Shown: positions 48,693-58,716 of the stretch, piece after piece
How the letters are laid out: each line of letters begins with the position of its first letter
Position numbering within the stretch: the first letter of the stretch is position 1
Assembly (NCBI GenBank): GCA_023105745.1
Contig: JALGQZ010000011.1
Coordinates: 30,378,612-30,442,611 of the forward strand
Direction: 5' to 3'
DNA from: Austropuccinia psidii
Lineage: Eukaryota > Basidiomycota > Pucciniomycetes > Pucciniales > Sphaerophragmiaceae
DNA: 64,000 nt
Program-made: the position numbers and the translations under genes
Notes under the pieces: model-generated
Seen by the model: the letters and a program-made list of their open reading frames with translations, nothing else
Told to the model about the DNA's origin: nothing
Database searches by the model: none

Positions 48693-49767
48693 TGTTGTGA
48701 TGGGAGTAAAGCTAGGTTTACTCTGGACTTAGGAAATTCTGGAGCTGAAAACATTGCAATTCATCCAAGGACTTTCCTAAGAAATGAAAGCCATTCCTTG
48801 TTAGATACCCCCTAAACATGAAAAAATATCCTCTTAATGACATTATTAATCAATATTCTTTATTTTGTGGCAATTTAAGTAGATAAATTCACTGAGAATT
48901 TTCTATTAGTCCTTCAAAAAAAGATCACTAAGATATTGGTGGAAGTTTTCAATACCTCAATGTTCAAAATATGAGGTTTACCTTTAATTGATTATTAGTT
49001 TTTTGGGGTTTATTACGTGGAGATATTTCCCCTTGATAATTGGTTGCTATAATAAGCATTTCTTGAGACAGCTATTAATAAAGATAATATGCCAAATAAT
49101 AGTTTGTTGATGATATTTATATTTTTCATTAATATAGGAATGTTTGTATTCTAATATCAAGGTAAGATAAGTGAATGAGGGTGTTTATGTAAAACATAAG
49201 AAGGATATGTAAATTTGATATAAGGGTAGAATATTTTATCTGAGGATATGAGGATAATAATGGTATAGAGCTATATAAACTGAGATATGAAGTCAAAAGT
49301 CTTACTTATTCATATTTAATGGCTAGCAAAAAACTTTCAATAAGATCATTAATGATAATATCTCCAAAAAATAGTTTAACACTAATACTATTTTCATGGG
49401 AGGACTATGAAATAACATGAAGGTATTTCAACAATACTATGAATAAAAGGGGGTTTCTGTATAACATGTACTCAATAGCTTCTAATAATGAAAGCAATAA
49501 TACAACCAGGGTCAACTTCATCAACAAGCAATATCGTACCATTGGCATTCAGTGTCAAACAAACAATTAAATTAATAAATGTACTAGAAACATCATTTTG
49601 ATTTTAATTTATGAAACTTTGGATTACAGGCGATTTGGCTCATGAAGATGGGTTGCAACTAGATTTTTATGTTTCCTTCCTACTAGATACAGATGATGGT
49701 ATTGAAGATAAAATAACACCAATTCCAAGGAAAAATAAATTTTTGAGTTGCAATCATGTCATATTTA
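48693..49767. other. AT-rich sequence, no clear gene
   Basis: Continuation of the T3 target sequence. No recognisable repeat or gene for most of its length. An ATG-initiated frame at 49611 (MKLWITGDLAHEDG, about 50 codons) runs up to the MITE at 49768, which supplies its remaining codons. It is mildly protein-like but too short to judge. Confidence 0.4.
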
Positions 49768-50187
49768 CAGTAGAACCTGCTTTAACCAATACCTTTTGGT
49801 GGACACATTTTCCATTTGTTTTGACAGGTTATGATAGTTGGGAAGTCCTTCCAAAACTCATAAATGACAAGTCACAATGTTTTTGGTCGATTTTATGTCA
49901 TTAACCTGTCAAAATCCATAAAGCAAACACATACCCTTTACCAAACCTTCCAAAAGCCATATGTTAAACCCATAATTATGAATTCTCAAAATCCGATATC
50001 AAAGCCCATTTAAAGTTCAATAAAAAAAATATGGGTCTTGGGAGGTTTTCTTTTTTTTGTCGACAAAAGGTGCATGTGTTATTGCATTTAACAGGTTATG
50101 GGCTTTGAAGCAATTTTAAGCACGCACCAGCTTGGTTTTAGGCAGGTTATGGCTTGAGAGAGGTATGGATTAGGACAGGTTTTACTG
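49768..50187. mobile_element. Pogo-like (Tc1/mariner) MITE
   Basis: 420 bp with terminal inverted repeats CAGTAGAACCTGCTTTAACC and, at the other end, CAGTAAAACCTGTCCTAATCC, about 20 of 26 positions matching. It is flanked by TA on both sides (49766-49767 and 50188-50189). The CAGTRRAACCT start is typical of pogo/Fot1 elements. Internally TTTTGACAGGTTATGA (49819-49834) has an almost perfect inverted copy at 49898-49914, forming a hairpin. It has no transposase ORF and is therefore non-autonomous. Confidence 0.75.
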
Positions 50188-51708
50188 TATTTTGATTGAT
50201 ATTTTGTTTCTTTTATGACATATATTCTGGGTGCATGACCACCCTCGCCAAGGTGACACTGTTAGAAAATTGATTATAACAAGCACAAATGTCAATATGA
50301 GTACCCAAGAGTGCGTCATACTGGCACTAAGTTGAGGCCAAGTCAACTGTAATTGGTTGAATTACCAACTGCATATTCAAATGTGAGTTTTGGTTCTCCC
50401 TACCTTGTGATTGTTTTAGTCCAACTTCATACTCACTTGGGACTGCCTTACCAGCCTTGATTTACACAGACTTCAACTGTTGACTAATGCTCAATGCACA
50501 TCGGTTGCTATGACTTTTCAGAAAAATGAAATTTAAGTAATATTCCGATAGCACCTAAAGCCAGTATTGTCAGTTGTAAAGCCAGTCTTGTCATCTGTGA
50601 AAAAAGTTATGAGTAGGACAGCCAGTCTTTTACAATGCAGCCATACGAAGTTAACAAAAGCAGCCTTTGGTGGCTTGTTGGCTCTGCTTATTTTGTCACA
50701 GGCAAATTCAAATAAAAAATACGTATTGGATATTTACCCCAGTTTCTTTTGCCCCTGCCGGATTGGACAAATTGTCTATCCAAGTGCCTTCTAAAGGATA
50801 TCGCGAGAAGTTGTATGGTGCATCACGCCATTAAGCTGAAGCAAACTCATGATATCCTAAAAAAAGCGGCAGAAAATTGAAGTTGGCGAAAACATTTTTA
50901 CAGTTCACTCTGATGGTGGAGTCTTTACTGCTCAGGAACCCACTCCACAAGTTACTCACGTCAGAGAATGCTCTGTGAGAAATAGGGACAGGACAGCTGA
51001 GCTGAGAGTGCACGAGCCTTCGCATCTCACCAAATCTCAACATTACCAAACGAACCGTCAGACGACAAGGAGAGGCAAGATTTTTCACTTTGACCAATTG
51101 AGTTTACACGCCAGCTAAATTCGTGGTATTCTACCTTGAGTTTGAGCCTCTCCGACGCACCGCTGGTGATGTTTTTGCTTATCATTCATATCCTGATGTG
51201 TTCGGTTATTCAATCAACGGAGACGGTTGCGACCTCACTAATAGAGCCTTCAACTGAATACGGATTTTCTCTGTGTCTCTCAAAGGTCTCAAAGAAAAGG
51301 AGACTAGTAAACCTTAGTGAGCTGAGCATTTCGCGCTGAGGGGAACCCAGCCATCGTCGGAAAGTCCTCCTCTCAAGTAGTGGCGTGGGGGAAATTGGAC
51401 CAAGACATCAAGCACAAAGACAGGGGGTGCAAAATAGTCCTGAAAGAATAATTAATTGCGCACTACTTGCGGAAGAGCATACAGGCTCTTCTTTCGTCCT
51501 AGCTCAGCTTAGAAAAAAGTCCTGTGCTCGGTGTTTTCTGAGCTTCCATGAGGTTGGCCTGAAAAGAAATAAAAGGCCTGCAGTTAGGAATGCGATGGTC
51601 ACTTGAATATTGCAAACAAGCCTTGAAATCCACAATATATCTTCTCCTCCTCGTGGCTCCACATTGCTGACATTTCGTTCATTGAGCCTCGCATCAGCAA
51701 CTTGAAGC
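50188..51708. other. Intergenic region upstream of the RTA1-like gene
   Basis: Composition changes here: CpG becomes frequent from about 50750. There are small repeats of GCCAGT-TTGTCA type at 50560-50630. An ATG at 51169 opens a short hydrophobic, signal-peptide-like reading (MFLLIIHILMCSVIQST), followed by a possible donor AAG|GTCTCA near 51290; it could be a first exon but nothing confirms it. Promoter elements are not identifiable. Confidence 0.4.
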
Positions 51709-52728
51709 ATGTCTAGGCCACCACCAGATCCCTCAAAACAATACTTTCTTTATGCTCCTTCACTTGTCGCCGAGATCGTTTTTTGCGTGACTTTTTTTCT
51801 TTCTGTTGGTCTGCACACCTTCCAGCTCATAAAATATCGGTCTTGGTACTTTTTACCGTTTGTTATCGGTGGCTATTGTGAGTACTCTTCCCCTTAGCTC
51901 AACAAATGCCTTGAGAAGAGTGAATACTTCAATTTGACCAAGTCTTCCCTAATGTCTCAGTTGAAGCATTTGGCTACATAGCTAAAGCCATCTTGGCCTC
52001 AGAAACGCCCTACTACTGGGAATTTATCCCTGAACTCATACAAGCACTACTTACTCTACTAGCGCCTACTCTGTTCGCAGCCTCAATTTATATGCTTCTC
52101 ACACGCATAATACGCCTCAGCGGAGGACAACACTCGTTTTTCATTCCAGCTACCTTGATCACAAAGTGTTTTGTAAGCGGAGACGTGCTCTCGTTTCTTT
52201 TTCAGGCTATAGGTAAAAACCACCGCTGTTCTTATTTTTACTGGCTGAGTTTAAGGAACTAAGTACTCTCTGATAATAGGTGGCGCCAAGCTCGTAGGCA
52301 GTAAATCGAAAGCCGCCACGGACTTGGGTCGAATGCTCATTCTCATTGGCCTATTTATTCAGCTAGCTTTCTTCGGGTTTTTCATTTTGGCCTCATTAGC
52401 GTTTCACCTGAAAATGCAAACAAATCCGAAACCAGCCAAAGAATCTCTACAGAAGGGTTGCAAAAATTATTTTTTTGTTTTGTATAGCACAAGTGTTCTC
52501 ATTCTCATCCGTTCAATCTTTCGTACGCTTGAATACATTCTGGGAAATAAGGGCCCTTTACAAAAAAAAGAGGTTTATGGTCTAGTTTTCGACGCACCGG
52601 CGATGTTAGTTTGCATGCTTATCTACAACGCCTTCCACCCGGCAAGAGTGCTCGTTTCGGAAACCAAGTATGATGAAGAGCCTATGGAATACAAGCCGAA
52701 AGAAAAGGTTCCTGATTTCGAATGCTAG
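51709..52728 (+). CDS. RTA1-like seven-transmembrane protein
   Basis: Three exons, 51709-51877, 51961-52212 and 52280-52728, join through GT-AG introns of 83 and 67 bp to 289 codons. Junctions restore the family motifs GGYFEAFGYIAKA and FQAIGGAKLVGS. Hydrophobic segments lie at about 19-41, 47-67, 80-105, 117-138, 157-181, 203-225 and 239-260, giving the seven helices of the family. RTA1 hallmarks visible are PTLFAASIYMLLTR, DVLSFLFQAIGG, IRSIFRTLEYI and FDAPAMLVCMLIYNAFHP. The C-terminal tail is charged and probably cytoplasmic. Members are fungal membrane proteins linked to lipid movement and drug or sterol-analogue tolerance (yeast Rta1, Rsb1); the substrate here is unknown. An in-frame TGA six bases before the ATG supports this start unless an upstream exon exists. 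No damaging mutation is visible. It is the only convincing host gene in the window. Confidence 0.9.
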
Positions 52729-53246
52729 AGTTTTTTGATTTTAGTTTCTCTATGTGTACATTAGCGCTTTTGTGGCGCACATATTTTTAGAGGAACTTTT
52801 CATAGGTTTTGATAATCAAAGAGTGTACTAATATCATGCATTATATCACATCGTATCACGAAGGAAACAACTATCAGTTGAATCAATAGGGTGGTTCAGA
52901 GCCCCAAATCCGCGAGCCAACTTTTAAGTCATTATCAGCCAAAAGATCCACGTCAAAGCGTCTTCAGCTGGCTTACACCCTTGCTCACGGGTCAAGAAAT
53001 TTCCATAATTTTAAAGTAAAACAACGATAAAACTATTTCTCAGAGTGCAAAGACCCACCGCTAAGACCATCCTCAGATGAAAAAAATCTGAATTTATCAC
53101 TCTAGGAATAAAATTCACTTCACACTGTTGAAAAACAAAAGCCATAAAGAGCTAAGGTTAGTTCCATCCTAGCCCAAAAACACCTAAAACTAATTGCACA
53201 ACAATGAAAAACTACGATGAGTACAGTACATTAGTAGGGTACAGAG
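52729..53246. other. Intergenic, 3' of the RTA1-like gene
   Basis: No ORF or recognisable element. It probably holds the RTA1-like 3' UTR and the boundary of the Harbinger-type segment, whose outer terminal repeat I could not fix. Confidence 0.4.
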
Positions 53247-53465
53247 GGCCAACTCATGAACCAAATTTTACATGAGCACAAGCAGGAATATACTTGTCAA
53301 AGACCTTGTATGAGTTGGCTCATGAGGTGGTTTGTGGCTCGTAAAAATTGTTATTAGGGGAGTTCAAGGCCAGGTTTCATGAGCCAGATTTTACAGCAAC
53401 GCAAGCAGATTTTAACGTCCAAGCGCCCACCACATGAGCTTGCTCATTGGTTGGCTCATGCGAGT
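53247..53465. repeat. Duplicated subterminal repeat beside the transposase
   Basis: Two diverged direct copies of about 100 bp (from 53247 and from about 53367) share GGCCA--TCATGA-CCA-ATTTTACA, GCAAGCAG and a TTGGCTCATG ending. GGCTCATG and its complement recur five or more times. Such subterminal repeats are common beside DNA-transposon transposases; the assignment is inferred from position. Confidence 0.5.
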
Positions 53466-53705
53466 TAAATTTAAGAAAATTGTAACAAATTTTATCTTAA
53501 AATTAGTGTATGCATCTATGCACGAGCCCATGCGCTATGTACCCATGGGACCGACCAAGGGTGCCCGGTCCCCCCTATGGACCCGATATGTCAAGCCTGA
53601 GCGCGGGCTGATTCTTTTCTCACAAAATTGCACCCTCCTCAATCTTGTACCTAAGCCCTGCCACACAAAACGACAAACCCCAACTAATCACCATATATCT
53701 TCAAA

Positions 53706-55027
53706 ATGCCAAAAATCTCTACCCAAAAGCAAGCAATTAAGGACCTCCGCCTTTTGTGCCTAATCACACGCATTGAAGAGAATGGAATCAACATTGCTGA
53801 GAAAACGTATGGGCAGGATAAGCGAGACTTGGAAGAATTTTTGCAAGCACACAATTCATCCCAGTTATATAGCTTGGCACTGCATCTCACTATGCATAGC
53901 CAATACTTGTCAAGACCTTCAAAAATAGTTGCAAACCACACTTTCAATATTGATGGATTGTTCCAATTGCGAGATGATGACTTCAAGCAAGCTATGAGAA
54001 CGTGCAAGGATGGTTTCATTTACATCTACCATAAAATCAAGGATCATTCATCCTTTCAAAATCACAGCACCTGCAAGCAATTACCCATTGCTCATCAGTT
54101 GGCCCTTACACTGGAGCGATTGGGCTGAAATGGGAATGCTGGATCTGTGGGGAAATTTGCGCAAAATCTCAATGTTGGTCGTGGTACGGTTGTTTTGATC
54201 ACTAGGCGAGTAATACAAGCTATCAATAGCTACGAATCAGAATACATCAAATGGCCCAATTCTCGCAGGTGTTGTGAGATATCTCAAGTAATGCGGCAAG
54301 AGGGATTTGAAGGCTGCGTGGGCTTCATCGATGGCACTACATTCCCATTATGCCAAAAACCAGCATGGCAGGGTGAAGTATATTTTGATCGGAAAAAGGT
54401 TTATTCAATCAATGCTCAAGTCCTTTGCGATTGTGATAAAAGGATTATAGCCATAATGGCAGGTTGGCCAGGTTCATGCGCAGATTCAATGGTGTATAAG
54501 AACTCACATAAGTTCTTTGACATAGGTATGATTTTTCTCTTTTAATTATGAATTGGATATATGAATTCTGCTCATGACATTTCTTTGTTTAACCAGGTCA
54601 GTATCTGTTGGCCGATTCAGCGTACCCATTGAATGAGCACCTCATCCCAGCATATCGTGCACCAGCTGCAATTGCGCCCATCAATGCCGAATTCAACTAC
54701 TGTTTGGCAAAGTCCCATGTGCGCAATGAGCACACGATCGGAATTTTGAAGGGCCATTGGGCGTCTTTAAGAGAGATGCAACTGAATTTGAACGGACGTG
54801 AAGACATCCAGCCTTACATGGAATGGATCAAGTCATGTTGCATCCTACACAACATGCTCTCCCAAATTGAAGACTCATGGTTGGAGTTAGATAATGAAAT
54901 ACATCAGGAAATGCAACGAAGACATCCCACTGATGCACCAGCAGCCAACGCAATTGACCTTCAAAGACGGGTGAAGGAAAGATGTGTAGAACATAATTAC
55001 GCGTTTGGGTTACTTCCAATAAGGTGA
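53706..55027 (+). pseudogene. PIF/Harbinger DDE transposase with one nonsense codon
   Basis: Exons 53706-54525 and 54597-55027 are joined by a 71-bp intron (GTATGA...CCAG) whose removal keeps frame: 416 codons, normal for this family. A TGA at 54126-54128 (codon 141) lies inside an otherwise smooth alignment (ERLG-NGNAGSVGKFA). The helix-turn-helix-like segment follows (VGRGTVVLITRRV). The catalytic DDE_Tnp_4 residues are D209 (GFIDGTTFPL), D260 (GSCADSMVY) and E318 (RNEHTIGILKG). The enzyme would cut and rejoin transposon ends in the nucleus with a DNA-binding partner. Given only one lesion, decay is recent. A second explanation, readthrough of the TGA, is possible but unsupported. Confidence 0.9.
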
Positions 55028-55521
55028 CTCAGTTTTATGCATTTCTTTGCATCTAATGTATGATTGCTAATGTTTAATCTTTTAATCTAATATAGAAATA
55101 ATAGGCAATGAAGCCTTTGCCTGTGTTTTGTGTAAGCATCCGAGTGAGGAAAAATTGACATGTTATATTTTGCAAAATGTAATGTGGACCAGTAAGAGGT
55201 GGGGGTTTTATTTTAAACATGAAAGATTGTCATGTACTGAAGATCTTTTACAAGGGGCATGGTAACTATATGTATCATCTCTTTGCTTCAACAGTAAATA
55301 GTCTTCGCGACATCGTATTTGGTCTTCATACACTTGCTATACTATTTGTTATTCGACGCATTCTTCAAATACCCTCAAATATCTTTCGTTCAATTGCTAT
55401 ACTATTGCTATACTATCCCTTTACTATCGCTTTTTGGATGCATTCTACAAATACCTTTCATACAATTGCAATACTATTTGTTCTTCCACGCATACTTCAA
55501 CTACCCTCGAAATAACAAATC
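55028..55521. other. Downstream of the transposase; short degenerate tandem repeats
   Basis: Non-coding. Around 55330-55515 three to four degenerate copies of a unit of roughly 60-75 bp recur. They share TTGCTATACTATT, CGACGCATTCTTCAAATACC and CCCTCAAATAT-type words. The ORF through them is a by-product of the repeat. Confidence 0.45.
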
Positions 55522-55957
55522 ATGGAAATCCTATCAACTAAGTTGAACATGGATCCATATCGTCTACCATCGGCTGAATCACTTATGCTTGAACCCGATG
55601 GGAATGTTCTGCTTGAATTTGTGCGAGTAATAAGGGATGCTGGTGAAGTACGTCAAATTAATGATCTCTCAAACACTGAAGTTGACATTTTTTCAGGAGG
55701 CTTTCGGTTTGCGACACACAGTGCGCAATGATTGTAGAGCAATAAAAGCGTGGTATCCATTTGCTATCAACTACATACACCAATTGCTTGAATATATAAA
55801 TGCAATACTCAGATTTTTATCGGCCACTGACGCAGTAATAACCTTCATAGAAACTATTTATGATGAGCTCCGAGGCGCATACACGAATCTCTGCCCTCAA
55901 CTGGAACTTTTGATTTGTGAAGAGAAACAAGGAAGATCCTGTCTGGCTCTTGATTGA
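55522..55957 (+). pseudogene. Unrecognised ORF pair, probably one frameshifted gene
   Basis: A frame from ATG 55522 (or 55549) reads an acidic, protein-like chain (MLEPDGNVLLEFVRVIRDAG) up to a T6 run at about 55690. One frame over, an equally protein-like chain (RHTVRNDCRAIKAWYPFAIN) continues to 55957. A single-base change in the T run would explain the switch; an intron there is too short to be real. The combined length would be about 145 residues. I recognise no domain. It lies between the transposase and its partner gene, so it may belong to the same transposon. Confidence 0.35.
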
Positions 55958-57627
55958 GCAGATTTCTCTGAGGGCACCAGTGCTTTGCTATGGTCGTATT
56001 TCCGACGCCACTAGATGTTTGGAATTGTAAGATACGATCTCTGATGGGGTCAGCGGGGTGCTATGGTCGTATTTGCAATGGCACTCCCTCTTTGCTCTTG
56101 TAGGATTCGATATGTTAAAGCGTTTACAAAAATTATTGAAACATATATAGCGTTTGGCGGCTTTGTGTTTTATTTCCTTGTAAATGAGAAAAAGATCCAG
56201 GTTTCATTCGGATGAAGGAATTAGCCTGACCGGCCCATTCCGAAATAAAATTGACACACACCAATTGCGAGGAATTCACAGTCTTAAGGTTAGTTTTGGT
56301 GTCTCACCCTTAACTTATAAGCACCTAGGCCTAAGGGAATCAACCCATCATGGTTGGTGGATGGACCCGTCCTTATGGCTGGTAGGGGTATTTGTCCTTA
56401 CCACACAGCAAAGTAAGCCGGAAAAAATTTCACATGAGAGAGTTCCTTCTAATCAACGCTGGCTAAATTGGCAATTTGCCTTTGAGATAAACAAGGTGAT
56501 TGCAGCCTTTGCTACATTGGCTTTTGGTATCTCGCGACATTGATCAACGCAGCAGTCCCTCCTGTTGGATATTTAATCTTGTAGCCACCTTTGATAGATA
56601 CCAAAAGCAAAAGGTTGGGTTGGCAACATTTTTGCATTATATATTCGTGAAACAATATCTTTTTGTAACATTATCAAAGACGGCCTAATTGTGAATAATT
56701 TCAAAAGAACCACAAAGACAAACTTTCTTGAAGTTCAGATTGTGAAAATTGATTACCCGATTTAATTCAAACTTGAAATTACATGATTTTATTTTCAATT
56801 TAACCATAAAACGCTTGACCAAGTAGTCTACTTATTTTTGACAATGAGGATTTGGGTAAATGCTTAATAAAAAAACATTATCAATGAAAATCTTTTACTG
56901 AACAATAATTTGAACAAATACTGTTTTATGAAGAAGAAATACTCCCTCTTTCATAATATATTTCCTTGGCCAAAATTAGATGGAAAGTGGAAAGATTGTA
57001 TAACAATCCAGCTCTATTAATCTGAGAGTAACAAGAATAATATCACCTAGATCAGCTGATTGAAGCTTCAATTTTTAGCTTTCTAATAGATTAATAGGTT
57101 ATACTTTAAAGCCAAATGGGAATATCTTAAGGATAGATTCAAAACCGTTCATTATTAAAAAATACAAGAATTTATAAAGTTATCATACTAATTTTAGGAT
57201 ATTATGAGATTTCTGTTTCAGTTGGTAGGCGCTTCATGAGATTTCTGTAAATTATGAGCACAGAAAAGATTATATATCCTCACTAAATTATTAAAACAGA
57301 TACTATTGAGGAGCTCAAATATTTACAAGAGTATAGCTTCTGAATAAGCAAAAAAAAATGATGGAGAAAATTAAAATAAATGAATAATAAATACCTATCA
57401 TTATTTATATTTTCTCCCTTATGATCTCAACAATAGACTGAAATATTTAGTTGCGAAGAATTTACTTGATATCTATTTTTTACAATATATGTAGACTTCT
57501 TACACCTTAAATCCTTGAATTTATGTAATTTAAAGACTAAAATACCTATTTAATTAAAATTCAATAAATTTATATATCTTATCAGAGTTCATTTTTAGTA
57601 GTATAGCAATCTGAGACAACCGCCACT
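55958..57627. other. Mostly non-coding, one unrecognised ORF at 56184-56543
   Basis: GCTATGGTCGTATTT occurs twice (about 55987 and 56060) in a short duplicated block. An ATG-initiated 119-codon frame at 56184-56543 has a mixed composition (GWWMDPSLWLVGVFVLTTQQ) but no recognisable domain, and I rate it doubtful. From 56560 to 57627 the sequence is AT-rich with no ORF or repeat I can support. Confidence 0.4.
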
Positions 57628-58716
57628 TCAAGTGTCAAAAATAATCTTCACATTTTTTTCAATTTCATCTTGAGACATTCCATCCTTGCGCATTTGAGTG
57701 ATTGCAGCCAAACGCTCAGCACGCAATGCTGCCCCAATCTCATGATTTATTCGTTGCTGACTCTGTTGCAATTCAAAGTTGATTTTCAGCCGACTTTGTT
57801 CTAATTCCTTATTTTTCAAATCAAATTCGAGTTGTGTGCGCACACTCGAAGCGTCCAATTCCTTCGCTAATCTTATACCTGAATCTTCCATTTGTCTATT
57901 GTTCTGTTTAGCCACCGCCTTTTTGAGATCTAACTCCTCCTGTTGAAATTGCAATTGTGCCCGATGCAATTCAGCTGCACGTTCTTCTTGAGCATACCTA
58001 TACTTATTGTTTTCCACTTGTATATCATGCTGATAGTTTAATTCAATTTCTTTGATAGCCTTGTTTTCTCTTATTTCCACTAACTTGAGATCACCTGTTT
58101 TTTCATCTTGTGCATGCTGATACAACATTTGGCTCTTCATATGTTCCAGCCGCTGATTTTCTTGCAAATCCAACCTGCGTTCCAAAATAGACATAACCGA
58201 TTGAGGTTTGTTGGACACAAATTTTTCCGGTAGATTGCGTTGTGGGCCAGCATTTTTCTTCTTGCAAATTTTTTTTGGTGAACAACCATTCTGGGTTATG
58301 GAAATGCCACCTGACTTTGGGTTGTCAATCTCCTCAAACCTTGGGGTAGACGCCCTATCCGAGATGTCTTCTCTGTTGCCATCATCTTCTCGCAATGGTG
58401 CTGACTCATCGATTTCTTTTGACGCAGATTTCCTCGGCATGTCTTCAACCTTGTTATGCAAATCCTCCACCGATGGCCTATGAGCCCAACTCTCACTGTC
58501 ACTAGTATTAGAATTACTTTCCATTGATGTATCCAAGCCTACAGGATCCCGATGACTCTCATCAGAATCTCTATTGCCTTCTTTGGATTTCCTCGAACTG
58601 TCGAAAACGTTATGACCAACCACATTTTGTTTGTCCCCAAAAATCCCCATCATCCGCTTGTAGCATGGGCAGCGATCTTCAATTTCTTCCTGAATCGTAG
58701 AATATGACCCATCAGT
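57628..58716 (-). CDS. Coiled-coil partner protein of the Harbinger-type transposon, N-terminus lost
   Basis: The frame is open from the T5 junction at 58716 through 58653 (first Met, not the true start) to 57628, at least 363 codons. The first 20 residues (TDGSYSTIQEEIEDRCPCYK) resemble the end of a Myb/SANT- or NAM-associated domain found in rust transposon proteins. A long Ser/Asp/Glu-rich linker follows, then about 190 residues of Gln/Glu/Arg coiled coil (ERAAELHRAQLQFQQEELDL) and a short C-terminal helix (MSQDEIEKNVKIIF). Harbinger elements encode a DNA-binding partner needed for transposase entry and targeting; this fits by position and composition. The DNA-binding N-terminus was separated by T5. 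Confidence 0.65.
   Translation of the reverse strand, partial: TDGSYSTIQEEIEDRCPCYKRMMGIFGDKQNVVGHNVFDSSRKSKEGNRDSDESHRDPVGLDTSMESNSNTSDSESWAHRPSVEDLHNKVEDMPRKSASKEIDESAPLREDDGNREDISDRASTPRFEEIDNPKSGGISITQNGCSPKKICKKKNAGPQRNLPEKFVSNKPQSVMSILERRLDLQENQRLEHMKSQMLYQHAQDEKTGDLKLVEIRENKAIKEIELNYQHDIQVENNKYRYAQEERAAELHRAQLQFQQEELDLKKAVAKQNNRQMEDSGIRLAKELDASSVRTQLEFDLKNKELEQSRLKINFELQQSQQRINHEIGAALRAERLAAITQMRKDGMSQDEIEKNVKIIFDT

Noticed and set aside
50831..51097. 88-codon minus-strand ORF upstream of the RTA1-like gene
   Set aside because: No recognisable features, and no splice or homology support.
56184..56543. 119-codon ORF in the Harbinger-type segment
   Set aside because: Not called as a gene because composition is mixed, no domain is visible, and its end has no neighbouring exon; listed only within the surrounding region.
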